Of a stretch of DNA of 64,000 bases, positions 33,046 through 41,942 are shown piece after piece. The DNA lies in NCBI GenBank assembly GCA_002428365.1, contig DIVW01000040.1:79924-143923 (forward strand), written 5' to 3'. The notes beneath the pieces are model-generated. The model was not told where the DNA came from, made no database searches, and was given only the letters and a program-made list of their open reading frames with translations. The translations under genes were made by a program, and so were the position numbers. Every line of letters starts with the position of its first letter. Positions within the stretch are counted from its first letter, which is position 1. Origin of the DNA: Propionibacteriaceae bacterium UBA6122. Lineage in GTDB: Bacteria; Actinomycetota; Actinomycetes; Propionibacteriales; Propionibacteriaceae.

Positions 33046-34146
33046 ATGTCGATCGCCTTCCCAAGCCCCGCCACCCCCACCACCGCCCGCCGCCAAGACT
33101 GGCGAGCCGACTTCAGCACCACTGCCCGCTCGTTCCTCAAGGTCACCGCCGAGGCCAAGACCCAAGGCCTGTTCAACCGGGCGCGCTGGTTCTACCTACT
33201 CGTGGCGGTGCTGGTCGGCGCCGGCCTGGCCGGTACCGCGACCGGCCTGGTACTCATCGGTGACAGCTGGTGGCAGTTGATGATTGCCGCCGCCGCTGGC
33301 CTGCTGCTCACCCAAGTGGCCTTCCTGGCCCACGAAGCAGGCCACCGCCAAGTGCTGCGAACCGGGCCGAACAACGACCGGCTAGCCCGAATCCTGGCTG
33401 CAGGAGTGGTAGGCATCAGCTACTCCTGGTGGGACTCCAAGCACTCCCGCCATCACGCCAATCCCAACCAATTGACCCGCGATCCTGACATCGGCATGGA
33501 CGTCATCTCCTTCGTCGAAGCTGATGCGGCCAAAGCAACCGGCCTGAATCGCTTCATCACCCAACGTCAAGGCTGGTTGTTCTTCCCGCTGCTAATCCTG
33601 GAGGGCATCAACTTGCACTTCCAGGGTGTCAAGCACCTCGTGCAGCGAGCACCGGTGCGCGGTCGTTGGCTCGAACTGAGCCTGATCGCCGTCCGGTTCG
33701 CCATTGTTCTCGGCGCGGTCTTCTGGCTGCTGCCTTTCGGCATGGCGGTGGCCTTCCTCGCCGTCCAGCTGGCCGTGTTCGGGGTCTACATGGGTGCGAG
33801 CTTCGCCCCGAACCACAAGGGCATGCCGATCATCGATCGCGACGCCCGCCTGGACTTCTTCAGCAAGCAGGTGCTCACCTCGCGCAACATCCGGGGTGGC
33901 TGGTGGGCGACCTGGCTCATGGGCGGACTGAACTACCAGGTCGAGCATCACCTGTTCCCCAACATGGCCCGCCCGCACCTGGCGAAGGCCAGGGTGCTCG
34001 TCCGGGCCGAGTGCGACCGGCTCGAGGTGCCCTACACCGAGACCAGCCTGTGGCGTTCCTACGCCATCGTGGTCACCTACCTGAATCGGGTCGGGCTCGC
34101 TGCCCGAGACCCGTTCGACTGCCCGATGAACGAATTGCGGCGCTGA
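33046..34146 (+). CDS. Membrane fatty acid desaturase
   Basis: A 366-residue di-iron membrane desaturase that introduces double bonds into acyl chains. The three histidine boxes are HEAGH, HSRHH and QVEHHLFP, in the order and spacing of acyl-lipid/acyl-CoA front-end-like desaturases. Hydrophobic pairs of helices flank the boxes (LLVAVLVGAGLAG and WLELSLIAVRFAIVLGAV). ATG 33046 was preferred over GTG 33028. The enzyme needs O2, which shows the organism is not strictly anaerobic at all times, and its position after cspA and the helicase fits adaptation of membranes to cold (inference). Confidence 0.92.
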   Translation: MSIAFPSPATPTTARRQDWRADFSTTARSFLKVTAEAKTQGLFNRARWFYLLVAVLVGAGLAGTATGLVLIGDSWWQLMIAAAAGLLLTQVAFLAHEAGHRQVLRTGPNNDRLARILAAGVVGISYSWWDSKHSRHHANPNQLTRDPDIGMDVISFVEADAAKATGLNRFITQRQGWLFFPLLILEGINLHFQGVKHLVQRAPVRGRWLELSLIAVRFAIVLGAVFWLLPFGMAVAFLAVQLAVFGVYMGASFAPNHKGMPIIDRDARLDFFSKQVLTSRNIRGGWWATWLMGGLNYQVEHHLFPNMARPHLAKARVLVRAECDRLEVPYTETSLWRSYAIVVTYLNRVGLAARDPFDCPMNELRR

Positions 34147-34167
34147 GCCATCTGGACGGCTAAGGCT

Positions 34168-35241
34168 TCACCCCTGGGGTGGGCCACCGTCGCCGCGATG
34201 CTGGTGGCGGTGGCCTGCGTCCGGGAAGTGCTCGTGGGTGTGGGTAACCGGCTCATGATCGTGGGGATGGCTGTGCCAGACCCCTGGCGGCACCGGCGGG
34301 TCATGCCGGTGGCCGTGATGACCGTCGTCGTGGGCATGGCGATGCTCATGCAGTTGGGCGGGGTGGCTGTGCCAGTGCCCATGGCGCTCGCGTAGGTGCA
34401 GCAGCACGCCAAGTGCCATCAAGACCGCCGCCACCGCGACCGTCCAGGTGATCGGGTCGCCAAGAAGGATCGCCAACGTGGCCCCGAAAAACGGCGCCAC
34501 CGAGAAGTATGCGCCAGCCCGAGCTGTGCCCAGTAGACCGAGCGCGGTGATGAACAACACCAGGCTCACCCCATAAGAGAGCACACCAATCGAAGCAGCC
34601 CCGGCCAAGGCGGGCCAGGCTGGCAACTGAGCGCCGAGGGCGAATGCAAGCAATAGATTCACTGGCCCGGCCACCGTTCCTTTGACCGCCGCCAACCAGG
34701 TGGCATCGGTCAGCGCCAGCCGCTGCGTCAGGTTGTTGTCGATCCCCCAGCTCAGGCAGGCACCGAGCACGGCCGCCGTGGGCCACCAGCCAGCGAACTG
34801 CGCCTGACCGGGCCAACTCAACACCACCGCTCCGGCCGCGATCAGGACGAACCCGGCCACGATACGGCGATCGGTCGCCTCCCGAAAAACCAGCCAGGCA
34901 ATCAATGCGGTGAACAGTGCTTCGGCGTTTAGCAGCAGGGAGGCCCCCGAAGCAGGCATCGAGGCCAGGCCGAACATCAGCAGCAACGGCCCAGCCATCC
35001 CGCCGAAGAAGACCACCCCGACCAGCCAGGGCAGCTCCGATTTCGCCAAGTGCACCCGTGGCGAACGACGCACCAGGCGCCAGCCGAACAGGGCCAACCC
35101 CGCGGCGGTGTAAAGCAGGCCCGCGAGCAGCCAGGGTCCAACCTGGCCCAGCAGCAGTTTCGCCACCGGGGTGCCAGCACCAAACAGCGCTGCCGCAGCC
35201 AATCCGGCCACCGCCCCCCGATTGGCGAACTGCCTACCCAT
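34168..35241 (-). CDS. EamA/DMT-family transporter with His-rich C-terminal tail
   Basis: A 357-residue protein: residues 1 to about 285 are a ten-helix EamA-type transporter with two repeats (GLAAAALFGAGTPVAKLLLG and ACLSWGIDNNLTQRL mark the repeat starts). The last 70 residues hold about 22 histidines in HxH clusters (HEHRHAHDDGHHGHRHD, HSHPHDHE, THTHEHF), which look like a cytosolic metal-binding tail for nickel, cobalt, zinc or copper. ATG 35241 was chosen, because the longer frame runs into the end of metB. The tail suggests metal export or metal sensing, possibly nickel or cobalt; the substrate is unproven. Confidence 0.88.
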   Translation of the reverse strand: MGRQFANRGAVAGLAAAALFGAGTPVAKLLLGQVGPWLLAGLLYTAAGLALFGWRLVRRSPRVHLAKSELPWLVGVVFFGGMAGPLLLMFGLASMPASGASLLLNAEALFTALIAWLVFREATDRRIVAGFVLIAAGAVVLSWPGQAQFAGWWPTAAVLGACLSWGIDNNLTQRLALTDATWLAAVKGTVAGPVNLLLAFALGAQLPAWPALAGAASIGVLSYGVSLVLFITALGLLGTARAGAYFSVAPFFGATLAILLGDPITWTVAVAAVLMALGVLLHLRERHGHWHSHPAQLHEHRHAHDDGHHGHRHDPPVPPGVWHSHPHDHEPVTHTHEHFPDAGHRHQHRGDGGPPQG

Positions 35242-35296
35242 TGCTTGCACACTCTCATCATGGGGCCGACCAGGACCTCCGGTCAGCCAATGGCGC

Positions 35297-36499
35297 CTAC
35301 CCGGCCGAGGCGAGTGCCCGGTCCAGCCCGGCGCGAAGATCGGCGACCAGATCGGTCGGCTCCTCGATGCCGATGCTGAGCCGCAACATGCCTGCACTGA
35401 TTCCGGCGGCACGCTGAATGTGGTCCGGCATCGCGGCATGGGTCATCGTCGCCGGGTGTGAGATCAATGACTCCACCCCACCAAGGCTCTCGGCCAAGCA
35501 GAAGTAGTTCAGCCCGTCCAGCAGTGCGGCTGCGGCGACCTGATCGGCGAGCTCAAAGGTGACGATGGCACCGAACCCATCGGACTGGCGCTTGGCCAGT
35601 TCGTGCTGAGGGTGGGTAGCCAGCCCCGGATAGTGCACCGCCCGGACGGCCGGGTGATCGACCAGCAGCTCCACCACGGCCGCAGCTCCGCGTTGGGCAG
35701 CAGCTAGGCGCAAATGCAGGGTGCGCAGTCCGCGCAACGCGAGGTAGGAATCGAAGGCTCCCCCCGTAGTGCCCAAGGTGTTCGCCCACCAGCACAGTTG
35801 CGCGCCAAGCTCGGCGTCGGCGGCCACAATCACGCCAGCGACCACATCGGAATGCCCGTTCAAGTACTTCGTGGCCGAATGGACGACCACATCGGCCCCC
35901 AGCGCCAGCGGCCGTTGCACCACCGGGCTGGCGAAGGTGTTGTCGGCCACCACCAAGGCACCGGCGGCATGGGCCGCCTCGGCGACCGCGGCGATGTCGG
36001 TGATCCGCAATAGCGGATTGGACGGGGTCTCCAGCCAAACCAGATCAACACCGGTGGTGATCGCGGCCCGGGCCGCGTCCAGGTTGCTGAGGTCGATCAG
36101 CTTCAGCTTGAGTCGCCCGGCCTTAGCCAGGGCATCGAACAGCCGCCAAGAGCCGCCGTAGCAGTCCGCCGGGGCGAGCAGGGTGCCGCCGTCCGGCACT
36201 AGGGCCAACACGGTAGTGCTGATGGCGGCCATCCCCGAGGCAGTCACACAGCTAGCCAGCCCGCCCTCAAGCTCGGCCACGGCCTGGCCAAACAACTCCC
36301 GGGTGGGGTTACCGGAGCGGCTGTAGTCGTAGACACCGCGCTGATTCAGGCCGCCAAAGGCGTAGGAGGTGGCCAGATAGATCGGCGGAGTCACCGCGCC
36401 ATAGGCGGAGTCGATCTCGATGCCGGCCCGCACTACTGCGGTCTGGGGGTGTGGCCTTACGGCGCCAGGATCATTCTCGAGCTTGCTGGGTGGGTTCAC
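35297..36499 (-). CDS. metB: Cystathionine gamma-synthase (PLP-dependent)
   Basis: A 400-residue Cys/Met metabolism PLP enzyme. Motifs: YSRSGNPTRE, the ASGMAAIS phosphate-binding turn, LETPSNPLL, DNTFASPV and the PLP-lysine HSATKYLNGHSD. It most resembles cystathionine gamma-synthase, although O-acylhomoserine sulfhydrylase or cystathionine lyase activity cannot be excluded without comparison. The start is GTG 36499. It lies downstream of cysK on the same strand, separated by 380 bases that contain 73-base repeats, and probably has its own promoter and a structured leader. Confidence 0.88.
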   Translation of the reverse strand: MNPPSKLENDPGAVRPHPQTAVVRAGIEIDSAYGAVTPPIYLATSYAFGGLNQRGVYDYSRSGNPTRELFGQAVAELEGGLASCVTASGMAAISTTVLALVPDGGTLLAPADCYGGSWRLFDALAKAGRLKLKLIDLSNLDAARAAITTGVDLVWLETPSNPLLRITDIAAVAEAAHAAGALVVADNTFASPVVQRPLALGADVVVHSATKYLNGHSDVVAGVIVAADAELGAQLCWWANTLGTTGGAFDSYLALRGLRTLHLRLAAAQRGAAAVVELLVDHPAVRAVHYPGLATHPQHELAKRQSDGFGAIVTFELADQVAAAALLDGLNYFCLAESLGGVESLISHPATMTHAAMPDHIQRAAGISAGMLRLSIGIEEPTDLVADLRAGLDRALASAG

Positions 36500-36736
36500 G
36501 GGTCATCCTTGCCGTCGTCGGTTGCTGGTCGGAGTTCCGCTGACGGCGACTCGGCAATCAGGCCGAGCTGATCCTGGCTTTCGGTAGTTTGCCACCCTTT
36601 GACCGGGAGGCGATTCGGTAGCCGGGCCGTTCAGCGGCGACGCATTCGCCCGCGCCGCGCGGCCGTCATGGCTGCGCTGGCGTGGGCGATGAACATGGCA
36701 GGAATCCTAACAGCGCACCAAATTGGTCGAAGACTC
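36500..36736. other. Leader/intergenic region of metB
   Basis: Read on the minus strand, 36606 to 36508 could fold with a closing helix GGTCA/TGACC enclosing several small hairpins. The pattern recalls S-adenosylmethionine-type leaders but lacks their conserved core, so I do not call a riboswitch. No gene is seen. Confidence 0.35.
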
Positions 36737-36882
36737 GACCTGAAGGCTTCGACGGGCTCAGCCAACTAGTTCAGTTCCCTGAGCCTGTCGAAGGGTCGGC
36801 TTGAGGCTAGACCTGAAGGCTTCGACGGGCTCAGCCAACTAGTTCAGTTCCCTGAGCCTGTCGAAGGGTCGGCTTGAGGCTA
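36737..36882. repeat. Two perfect tandem copies of a 73-bp hairpin element after cysK
   Basis: Copies at 36737-36809 and 36810-36882 are identical. Each holds an inverted repeat CTTCGACGGGCTCAG...CTGAGCCTGTCGAAG, the TTCGAC/GCTCAG type of small palindromic repeat seen in many high-GC bacteria. The last three bases of copy 2 form the cysK stop codon. Probably they act as terminators for cysK. Confidence 0.9.
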
Positions 36883-37812
36883 GACGAGCAGGTCGGCGTA
36901 CAGCGGGGTCGACAGGTAGCGCTCGCCCCAGTCGGGAGCGATTACGACGATGGTGGCACCGGCGTTGGCCGGATCGGCGGCCAGATCGGCCGCGGCGCGC
37001 AGCGCGGCACCCGAAGAGATGCCGAGCAGCAGGCCCTCCTCCTTGGCGACTCGCCGAGCCCACTCGATGGCATCATCGCTGGTCACCTTGATAACGCCGT
37101 CCACTACGCCCAGATCGAGGATGGACGGAATGAAGCCGGGGCTGATGCCCTGAATCTTGTGCGGGCCTTTCGGTTCACCAGACAGCACCGCCGACTCGGC
37201 CGACTCCACCGCGTACAGCTTCACGCTCGGCTTGCGCTGCTTCAACACAGTGCCGATGCCGGTGATGGTGCCACCGGTGCCAACGCCGGAGACGATGATG
37301 TCGACCGCACCGTCGGTGTCGGCCCAAATCTCCTCAGCGGTCGTCTTTCGGTGAATCTCGACGTTGGCGGCATTGTCGAACTGCCGGGCCAGGATCGCTC
37401 CCGGGGTGGCCGCGGCGATCTCAGCAGCCTTCGCATTCGCCTCCGGCACCCCACCAGCAGCCGGAGTCAGCACCAACTCCGCCCCCAGGGCGCGCAGCAC
37501 GGCGCGGCGTTCTTTGGAGAAGCTCTCCGGCAAGGTGATGATCACCCGGTACCCGCGAGCAGCGCCCACCCAGGCCAGCGCGATGCCAGTATTGCCGCTA
37601 GTGCCCTCAACAATGGTGCCGCCCGGCTGCAGCGAGCCGTCGGCCTCAGCCGCGTCGATGATGGCGACCCCGATCCGGTCTTTCACCGAGTTGGCCGGGT
37701 TGTAGTACTCCAGCTTCGCCAGCACCGTGGCGCTTGATTCGCCGTACAGGCGGTTGATTCTCACCAACGGGGTACGGCCGATCAACTTGGTCGCGTCTTC
37801 GTAGTAGCTCAC
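36880..37812 (-). CDS. cysK: Cysteine synthase A (O-acetylserine sulfhydrylase)
   Basis: A 310-residue PLP enzyme forming cysteine from O-acetylserine and sulfide. The PLP-lysine motif is [11 protein letters not shown], the substrate loop is [13 protein letters not shown], and [12 protein letters not shown] binds the cofactor phosphate; SSGAALRAA near the end is also typical. The start is GTG 37812. Its stop codon coincides with the end of a 73-base repeat. It follows a thioredoxin-like gene and a DUF4395 gene on the same strand, which suggests a small redox/sulfur operon. Confidence 0.94.
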   Translation of the reverse strand: MSYYEDATKLIGRTPLVRINRLYGESSATVLAKLEYYNPANSVKDRIGVAIIDAAEADGSLQPGGTIVEGTSGNTGIALAWVGAARGYRVIITLPESFSKERRAVLRALGAELVLTPAAGGVPEANAKAAEIAAATPGAILARQFDNAANVEIHRKTTAEEIWADTDGAVDIIVSGVGTGGTITGIGTVLKQRKPSVKLYAVESAESAVLSGEPKGPHKIQGISPGFIPSILDLGVVDGVIKVTSDDAIEWARRVAKEEGLLLGISSGAALRAAADLAADPANAGATIVVIAPDWGERYLSTPLYADLLV

Positions 37813-37849
37813 TTCACTTACCTCTCCAGTAGTTGTTGCTTGGTGGCGC

Positions 37850-38278
37850 TCAGGCCGCCGGACGGCTGACCAGCTGTTGCAGAGCGCCCAGTACTTCGGA
37901 TTTGCGCGCGGCGCCGACGATGCGGTGCCGCACCACCCCGCCGGAGTCCAACAGCAGGACGGTTGGGGTGCGGGTGATGCCGAACTCGTCGACCAGGTCG
38001 AGGCGGGTTTCGGCGTTGATGTCGATGTGGGCCAGCCCTGGCTCTTCGGCAGCCACTTCGCTCAGCAGTCGATGGGTGGTGCGGCAGGGCGCGCAGACGA
38101 CGGCCGAGAACTGGACGAAGGTCGCCTGCTCGCCGAGTTCGTCGCCCAGGCGGGCGGCGTCCAAATGCGACTGGCGCCCAGTTCGCTCCACCTTGGCTCG
38201 ACCGTCGCCGAGTTGTCGGTAGCCACCGAAGGCCAACGCCAACACCAACGCCCCGAGCACGATCCACACTCCGGTCAT
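37850..38278 (-). CDS. Membrane-anchored thioredoxin-like protein
   Basis: A 142-residue protein with an N-terminal transmembrane segment ([17 protein letters not shown]) followed by a thioredoxin fold with the redox motif CAPC in [16 protein letters not shown], and [13 protein letters not shown] containing the cis-Pro. The CAPC motif differs from the WCGPC of the cytosolic thioredoxin at 53996. Seven bases separate it from DUF4395 and 37 from cysK. The pair DUF4395 plus thioredoxin is recurrent in actinobacteria; it may reduce an extracytoplasmic or membrane thiol target (inference). Confidence 0.87.
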   Translation of the reverse strand: MTGVWIVLGALVLALAFGGYRQLGDGRAKVERTGRQSHLDAARLGDELGEQATFVQFSAVVCAPCRTTHRLLSEVAAEEPGLAHIDINAETRLDLVDEFGITRTPTVLLLDSGGVVRHRIVGAARKSEVLGALQQLVSRPAA

Positions 38279-38285
38279 GGCCGCT

Positions 38286-38759
38286 TCAGCCGTTCGCCAC
38301 GGTACGGGCCGGACGGGTGCCCAGGCGCTTGCCGAGCAGGTAGAGCTCGCACCCGAGGCAGTAGTTGAACACCGCGTTCAAGGCAGCGGCGACTAGGGCC
38401 AAGCCCGCCGCCAGATAGAACAGCGTCGGCAGGCTAACGAGCACTCCAGCCAACGCCACCAAAGCGAAGACTAGGCCGACGGCTTGGGCGAATCGCGGCG
38501 GACGAGCATCCTCCAGCTCGGTCGGTGAGGCCAGTCTCGGCCGCAGCGTGCGACGGTAGAGCCAGCTGTAGGGCTGGTAGCTCAGCCCCAGCAGGGCCCC
38601 GGCGGCGAAGGCCACGGTCTGCAGGATCAGCAGCGGCAGTCCCCAGCCAGGGCCGAGGATGATGGCTAGGGCGAGCACCACTGAAGTGATCGCTGCCCCG
38701 AACCGTGGCCCGCGCGGGTCGACCAACTCTGGGGTTGGCGTAGTTTGCTCAGAACTCAT
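38286..38759 (-). CDS. DUF4395 membrane protein
   Basis: A 157-residue protein with about four transmembrane helices. The N-terminal PRGPRFGAAITSVVLALA and the C-terminal NAVFNYCLGCELYLLGKRLG are hallmarks of DUF4395; the CLGC pair may be redox-active and could be a partner of the adjacent thioredoxin. The function of the family is unknown. It is the first gene in the putative DUF4395-trx-cysK run. Confidence 0.88.
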   Translation of the reverse strand: MSSEQTTPTPELVDPRGPRFGAAITSVVLALAIILGPGWGLPLLILQTVAFAAGALLGLSYQPYSWLYRRTLRPRLASPTELEDARPPRFAQAVGLVFALVALAGVLVSLPTLFYLAAGLALVAAALNAVFNYCLGCELYLLGKRLGTRPARTVANG

Positions 38760-39058
38760 GGGACGTCCTTGGGTGATACGTGGAATTAGTGACGATTACG
38801 GCCCGACCGTTGGCCAGCGGCGGCCTGGGGGCGAATGATCGCCGCCCCGGGTGGCGGCAACGGTCAGCGGGTGTTGTGGCGGTGGCTCAGGGGCGGCGAC
38901 AACACATTCGCGCCCGCTGACAGCCCTGGCATCGGGCCGTGTATACGCTTGCGGACATGGAAATACCGTAGCAGACACCCCAGCCTGCCCCGCCACCATC
39001 TGGACGGGCCCGCCTTGCCCAGATGGTCACCAGGCCGGGCGCCCGTCCGGGCCAAGGC
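38760..39058. promoter_or_regulatory. Intergenic region with a possible GntR operator
   Basis: About 300 bases between the DUF4395 gene and the GntR regulator. A GTATAC core palindrome in CGTGTATACGC (about 38939-38949) is similar in style to GntR-family operators. The only open frames are shadows. Confidence 0.4.
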
Positions 39059-39706
39059 TCAGCCCAGCGCCCGCAATCGCAGCTGCCGACTGCGGTCCAG
39101 ATGGGCAGCCATCGCCTCTCTGGCCTTGTCAGCATCACCATCGGCGATCGCCTGCAGAATCTCACCGTGCTCATGCGCAGTGGTCTCCAGGTCATCAGCC
39201 GGCGACGGCGGCCCCTGGTCGTAGATACGCAATTGCGCCGACCAGCGGTTCAATGTGCCGGCGACGGTGGTGTTGTGGGCGGCTCGCCACAGGGCCAGAT
39301 GCCAGGACGAGTTGGCCTCATGCGCGCCCCGGGTGTCTCCTGCCTGCGCTGCAGCCAATGCGGTCTCATGCGCTGTCCGCAGTCGCACCAGGTCAAGATC
39401 GGTGTGTCGACGGGCCGCGGCGGTCGCCGCCAGGCCTTCCAGGGCCATTCGGGCCTCATAGATTTCGATTACGTCTTCGGCAGTGCCGGTGCGCACGCGA
39501 TAGCCATTGTCGACTCGCTCGACCAACCCGTCCTGCTGGAGGGCTACCAACGCCTCCCGCACCGGCGTCCGGGAGACTCCGTAGCGCGCCGCCAAGGAGG
39601 TCTCCAACAGTCGCTGCCCATCAGGAAACTCGCCGTTGAGGATGTCCTCGCGGATCCGCAGGTACTGGTCTGTGGTCAGCGAACCTGACATCGGTCGATC
39701 CGGCAT
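39059..39706 (-). CDS. GntR-family (FadR/FCD type) transcriptional regulator
   Basis: A 215-residue regulator: an N-terminal winged helix (LRIREDILNGEFPDGQRL and LAARYGVSRTPVREAL) and a C-terminal FCD ligand-binding domain with IYEARMALEGLAATAAA and the metal-binding His residues of NSSWHLALWRAAHN and EHGEILQAIADGD. ATG 39706 is preceded by TTGGAGA. FCD regulators respond to carboxylic acids. Its target is not evident; a GTATAC site lies about 110 bases downstream of its gene, in front of the DUF4395 operon. Confidence 0.9.
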   Translation of the reverse strand: MPDRPMSGSLTTDQYLRIREDILNGEFPDGQRLLETSLAARYGVSRTPVREALVALQQDGLVERVDNGYRVRTGTAEDVIEIYEARMALEGLAATAAARRHTDLDLVRLRTAHETALAAAQAGDTRGAHEANSSWHLALWRAAHNTTVAGTLNRWSAQLRIYDQGPPSPADDLETTAHEHGEILQAIADGDADKAREAMAAHLDRSRQLRLRALG

Positions 39707-39798
39707 CGGTCTCCAATCAGTGTGGACACCCGAATTCTCCCACATACGCTTCCGAGGGGCGGGCCGGGCCACGCCGAAGCGGAGCCCGACCCGTCCGC

Positions 39799-40650
39799 TC
39801 AGGCAGCAGCGCGCAGAGTCTCAATGATCGGGGTGGTCGGACGGCCAATCAGGCCCGCCAGTGCCCCATTGGTGACCCCGAGTTCTCCGGCAGCAATGGC
39901 CAGATCCACTCCGACAATGAAGCCCACCAGGCCGGCATCCAATCCGAAGCCAGCCAAAGCCGCGGACTTGGCCTCGGCATCCACATGCTGCGCGACGACT
40001 TCACGACCCACCACCTTGGTGAGGTCAGCAGCGAGTTCATCGAGGCTCCACGCCACGTCGCCGGTGAGGGTGTAGGTGCGCCCAACCTCGCCGCTGGCCA
40101 GCACGACCGCGGCCGCCTCGGCGTATTCGCTACGCGGCGCGCTAGCCACCCGGCCCTCGCCGGCCGCAGTGACGATCTGCCCAGCCTGGGCTGCCGAGGC
40201 CAGATCGCCAAGGAAGTTCTCGTGGTACCAGCCGTTGCGCAGGATCACATGCGGCACCCCGGAGGCGGCCAGAGCCGCTTCGGTGGCTTTGTGTTCAGGC
40301 GCGACCGGATTGATTGACGCGTCCGGACCCACCGCACTGGTGTAGACGATTCGTCCCACCCCGGCAGCCTTGGCGGCAGCGATCACGGCCTGGTGCTGGG
40401 TCGCGCGGCGGCCAAATTCGCTGCCGGAGACCAGCAACAGCGAGTCCACCCCGACTAGGGCTGCGGCCAGCGCGTCCGGTTGGTTGTAGTCGAAGTGTCG
40501 GACGGTGACGCCCTTAGCGGTCAGATCGGCAGCGGCCTCAGGGCGGCGCACCAGCGCGACGATCTCACTGGACGGGGTGCCCAGGGTGAGCAGGTGGTCG
40601 ATGGCCAGGCGGCCCAGTTGGCCGGTGGCGCCGGTAACGGCAAGGGTCAT
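39799..40650 (-). CDS. NAD(P)H-binding oxidoreductase, QorB-like
   Basis: A 283-residue NmrA/SDR-type protein with the nucleotide-binding motif GATGQLGRLAIDHLL and the segments LLLVSGSEFGRR, IVYTSAVGPDAS and ILRNGWYHENF. These match QorB, an NAD(P)H:quinone reductase. It is divergent from an HxlR-type regulator, the same layout as QorB/QorR pairs. It may detoxify quinones or related electrophiles. Confidence 0.87.
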   Translation of the reverse strand: MTLAVTGATGQLGRLAIDHLLTLGTPSSEIVALVRRPEAAADLTAKGVTVRHFDYNQPDALAAALVGVDSLLLVSGSEFGRRATQHQAVIAAAKAAGVGRIVYTSAVGPDASINPVAPEHKATEAALAASGVPHVILRNGWYHENFLGDLASAAQAGQIVTAAGEGRVASAPRSEYAEAAAVVLASGEVGRTYTLTGDVAWSLDELAADLTKVVGREVVAQHVDAEAKSAALAGFGLDAGLVGFIVGVDLAIAAGELGVTNGALAGLIGRPTTPIIETLRAAA

Positions 40651-40684
40651 GGCGGTTCTCCAGAGTGAAGTAGGGTTACTTACG

Positions 40685-40714
40685 ATTAGTTAGCACTATA
40701 CTCTAGTTAGCAAC
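40685..40714. promoter_or_regulatory. Direct-repeat operator between qorB-like and hxlR-like genes
   Basis: Two copies of TAGTTAGCA, at about 40687-40695 and 40704-40712, are 17 bases apart and lie within the divergent promoter, with a related GTTACTTAC just to the left. This is a likely binding site of the HxlR-type regulator (inference). Confidence 0.5.
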
Positions 40715-40742
40715 ATCGACAAGTTCTTGTGGAAGGGGTGTC

Positions 40743-41093
40743 ATGGAGCGTCCGTTCGATGCGTTCAGCCCGCGCTGCCCGTCCCGCGAGGTTGTGGACG
40801 ATGTGATCGGCCGCTGGCCCGCGCTAGTGCTGGTGGCCCTGCTCGACAATCCCCGGCGCTTCGCGGACACCGCTCGAGCAGTTGGCGGCATCAGCGACCG
40901 GATGCTGTCGCGCACCCTGACCAACCTCACCAACGATGGCCTCATCAGCCGCGCCGAACAGCACGGGCAGCACGTCACCTATCAGCTCACCGAAGCCGGC
41001 CGACACCTCGCCACCGCCCTGAAGGGTGTGGTCGCAGCAGTCTACGAAGTGATGCCCCAGGTGCTGGCCGCCCGGCAGATTTCCGCCCCCTGA
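40743..41093 (+). CDS. HxlR-family transcriptional regulator
   Basis: A 116-residue winged-helix regulator: CPSREVVDDVIGRWPALVLV at the N-terminus, RFADTARAVGGISDRMLSRTL as the recognition-helix area, and YQLTEAGRHLATAL at the end. Cys12 is the position of the redox-sensing cysteine of QorR/HypR-type proteins, so it could sense electrophiles or disulfide stress. It is divergent from the qorB-like gene. Confidence 0.9.
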   Translation: MERPFDAFSPRCPSREVVDDVIGRWPALVLVALLDNPRRFADTARAVGGISDRMLSRTLTNLTNDGLISRAEQHGQHVTYQLTEAGRHLATALKGVVAAVYEVMPQVLAARQISAP

Positions 41094-41291
41094 ACCACCG
41101 CCAGCAGGCGCGTTCGGGGCCGACATGACCAGAGGCGGCGACCCGCTGGCCACGGCACTACCCCCCGGATGCCTCGACTGCGGACGCCGCCTCACGGGCT
41201 TCTCGCCCGGCCGTTGTCCCTAGTCACAGGGTACTACCACCACCTGAACCAGGCAGCAATTTCCGCCACAATTTCGCGCCCCGGTGAGTTT

Positions 41292-41942
41292 CTAAACCAA
41301 CACCCTGACGGCGCCCAGTTGCTCAGGGTCCAGTCGGACAGCCTTGCCGGCCACAGTAATGGCGCCATCCTTCCCGGAAGTCGTCACCGTAACCCCAGGA
41401 CGCATCCCCACTTCGGCCAATTGGAGAAGTTGCTCGGCATCGGTGTCGGACACCCGCAGGACCACGTAGCTCCCCGGCGGCACCTCCGAGAGCTCAGCAG
41501 TGTCCCCGAATTGCGGCCAACTGCCGTCCGCATTGGGAATGGGATCCCCGTGCGGATCAATAGCTGGGTGCCCAAGTACCTCGTCGATGCGAGCCAGGAA
41601 GAGCTCACTGACCGCATGCTCCAGGCGTTCAGCCTCGTCATGCACTTCGTTCCAGGCATACCCCAGAGTTCGGGCCAGGTACGCCTCCAGCAACCGATGG
41701 CGACGCACCATAGCGATGGCCAAACGACGTCCGATCGGGGTGAGCAAGGCTGGCCGATAGGGCCGATAAATGAGCAACCCTTGATCGTCCAGTCGGTGCA
41801 GCGTCTCGGACACATTGGCTCGAGTGGTCGAGAAGCGTTCGGCCAGCCCTTTGGTGGTGATCGGCGGTTCGCCCCACTCAGAGGCACTCCAAATCACCTT
41901 CAGATAGTCCTGCGCGACTCTGCTCAGGTCGCCAACTTCCAT
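41292..41942 (-). CDS. mntR: DtxR/MntR-family manganese-responsive repressor
   Basis: A 216-residue DtxR-type repressor beginning MEVGDLSRVAQDYLKVIWSA, with the HTH TTKGLAERFSTTRANVSETL, a dimerisation domain (RRHRLLEAYLARTLGYAWNEVHDEAERLEH with the metal ligands Cys/His/Glu region) and a C-terminal SH3-like domain. ATG 41942 overlaps the mntH stop as TAATG, so repressor and transporter are co-transcribed. It probably binds the palindrome upstream of mntH. The second DtxR-type protein at 54425 is more IdeR-like, which supports assigning this one to manganese. Confidence 0.9.
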   Translation of the reverse strand: MEVGDLSRVAQDYLKVIWSASEWGEPPITTKGLAERFSTTRANVSETLHRLDDQGLLIYRPYRPALLTPIGRRLAIAMVRRHRLLEAYLARTLGYAWNEVHDEAERLEHAVSELFLARIDEVLGHPAIDPHGDPIPNADGSWPQFGDTAELSEVPPGSYVVLRVSDTDAEQLLQLAEVGMRPGVTVTTSGKDGAITVAGKAVRLDPEQLGAVRVLV

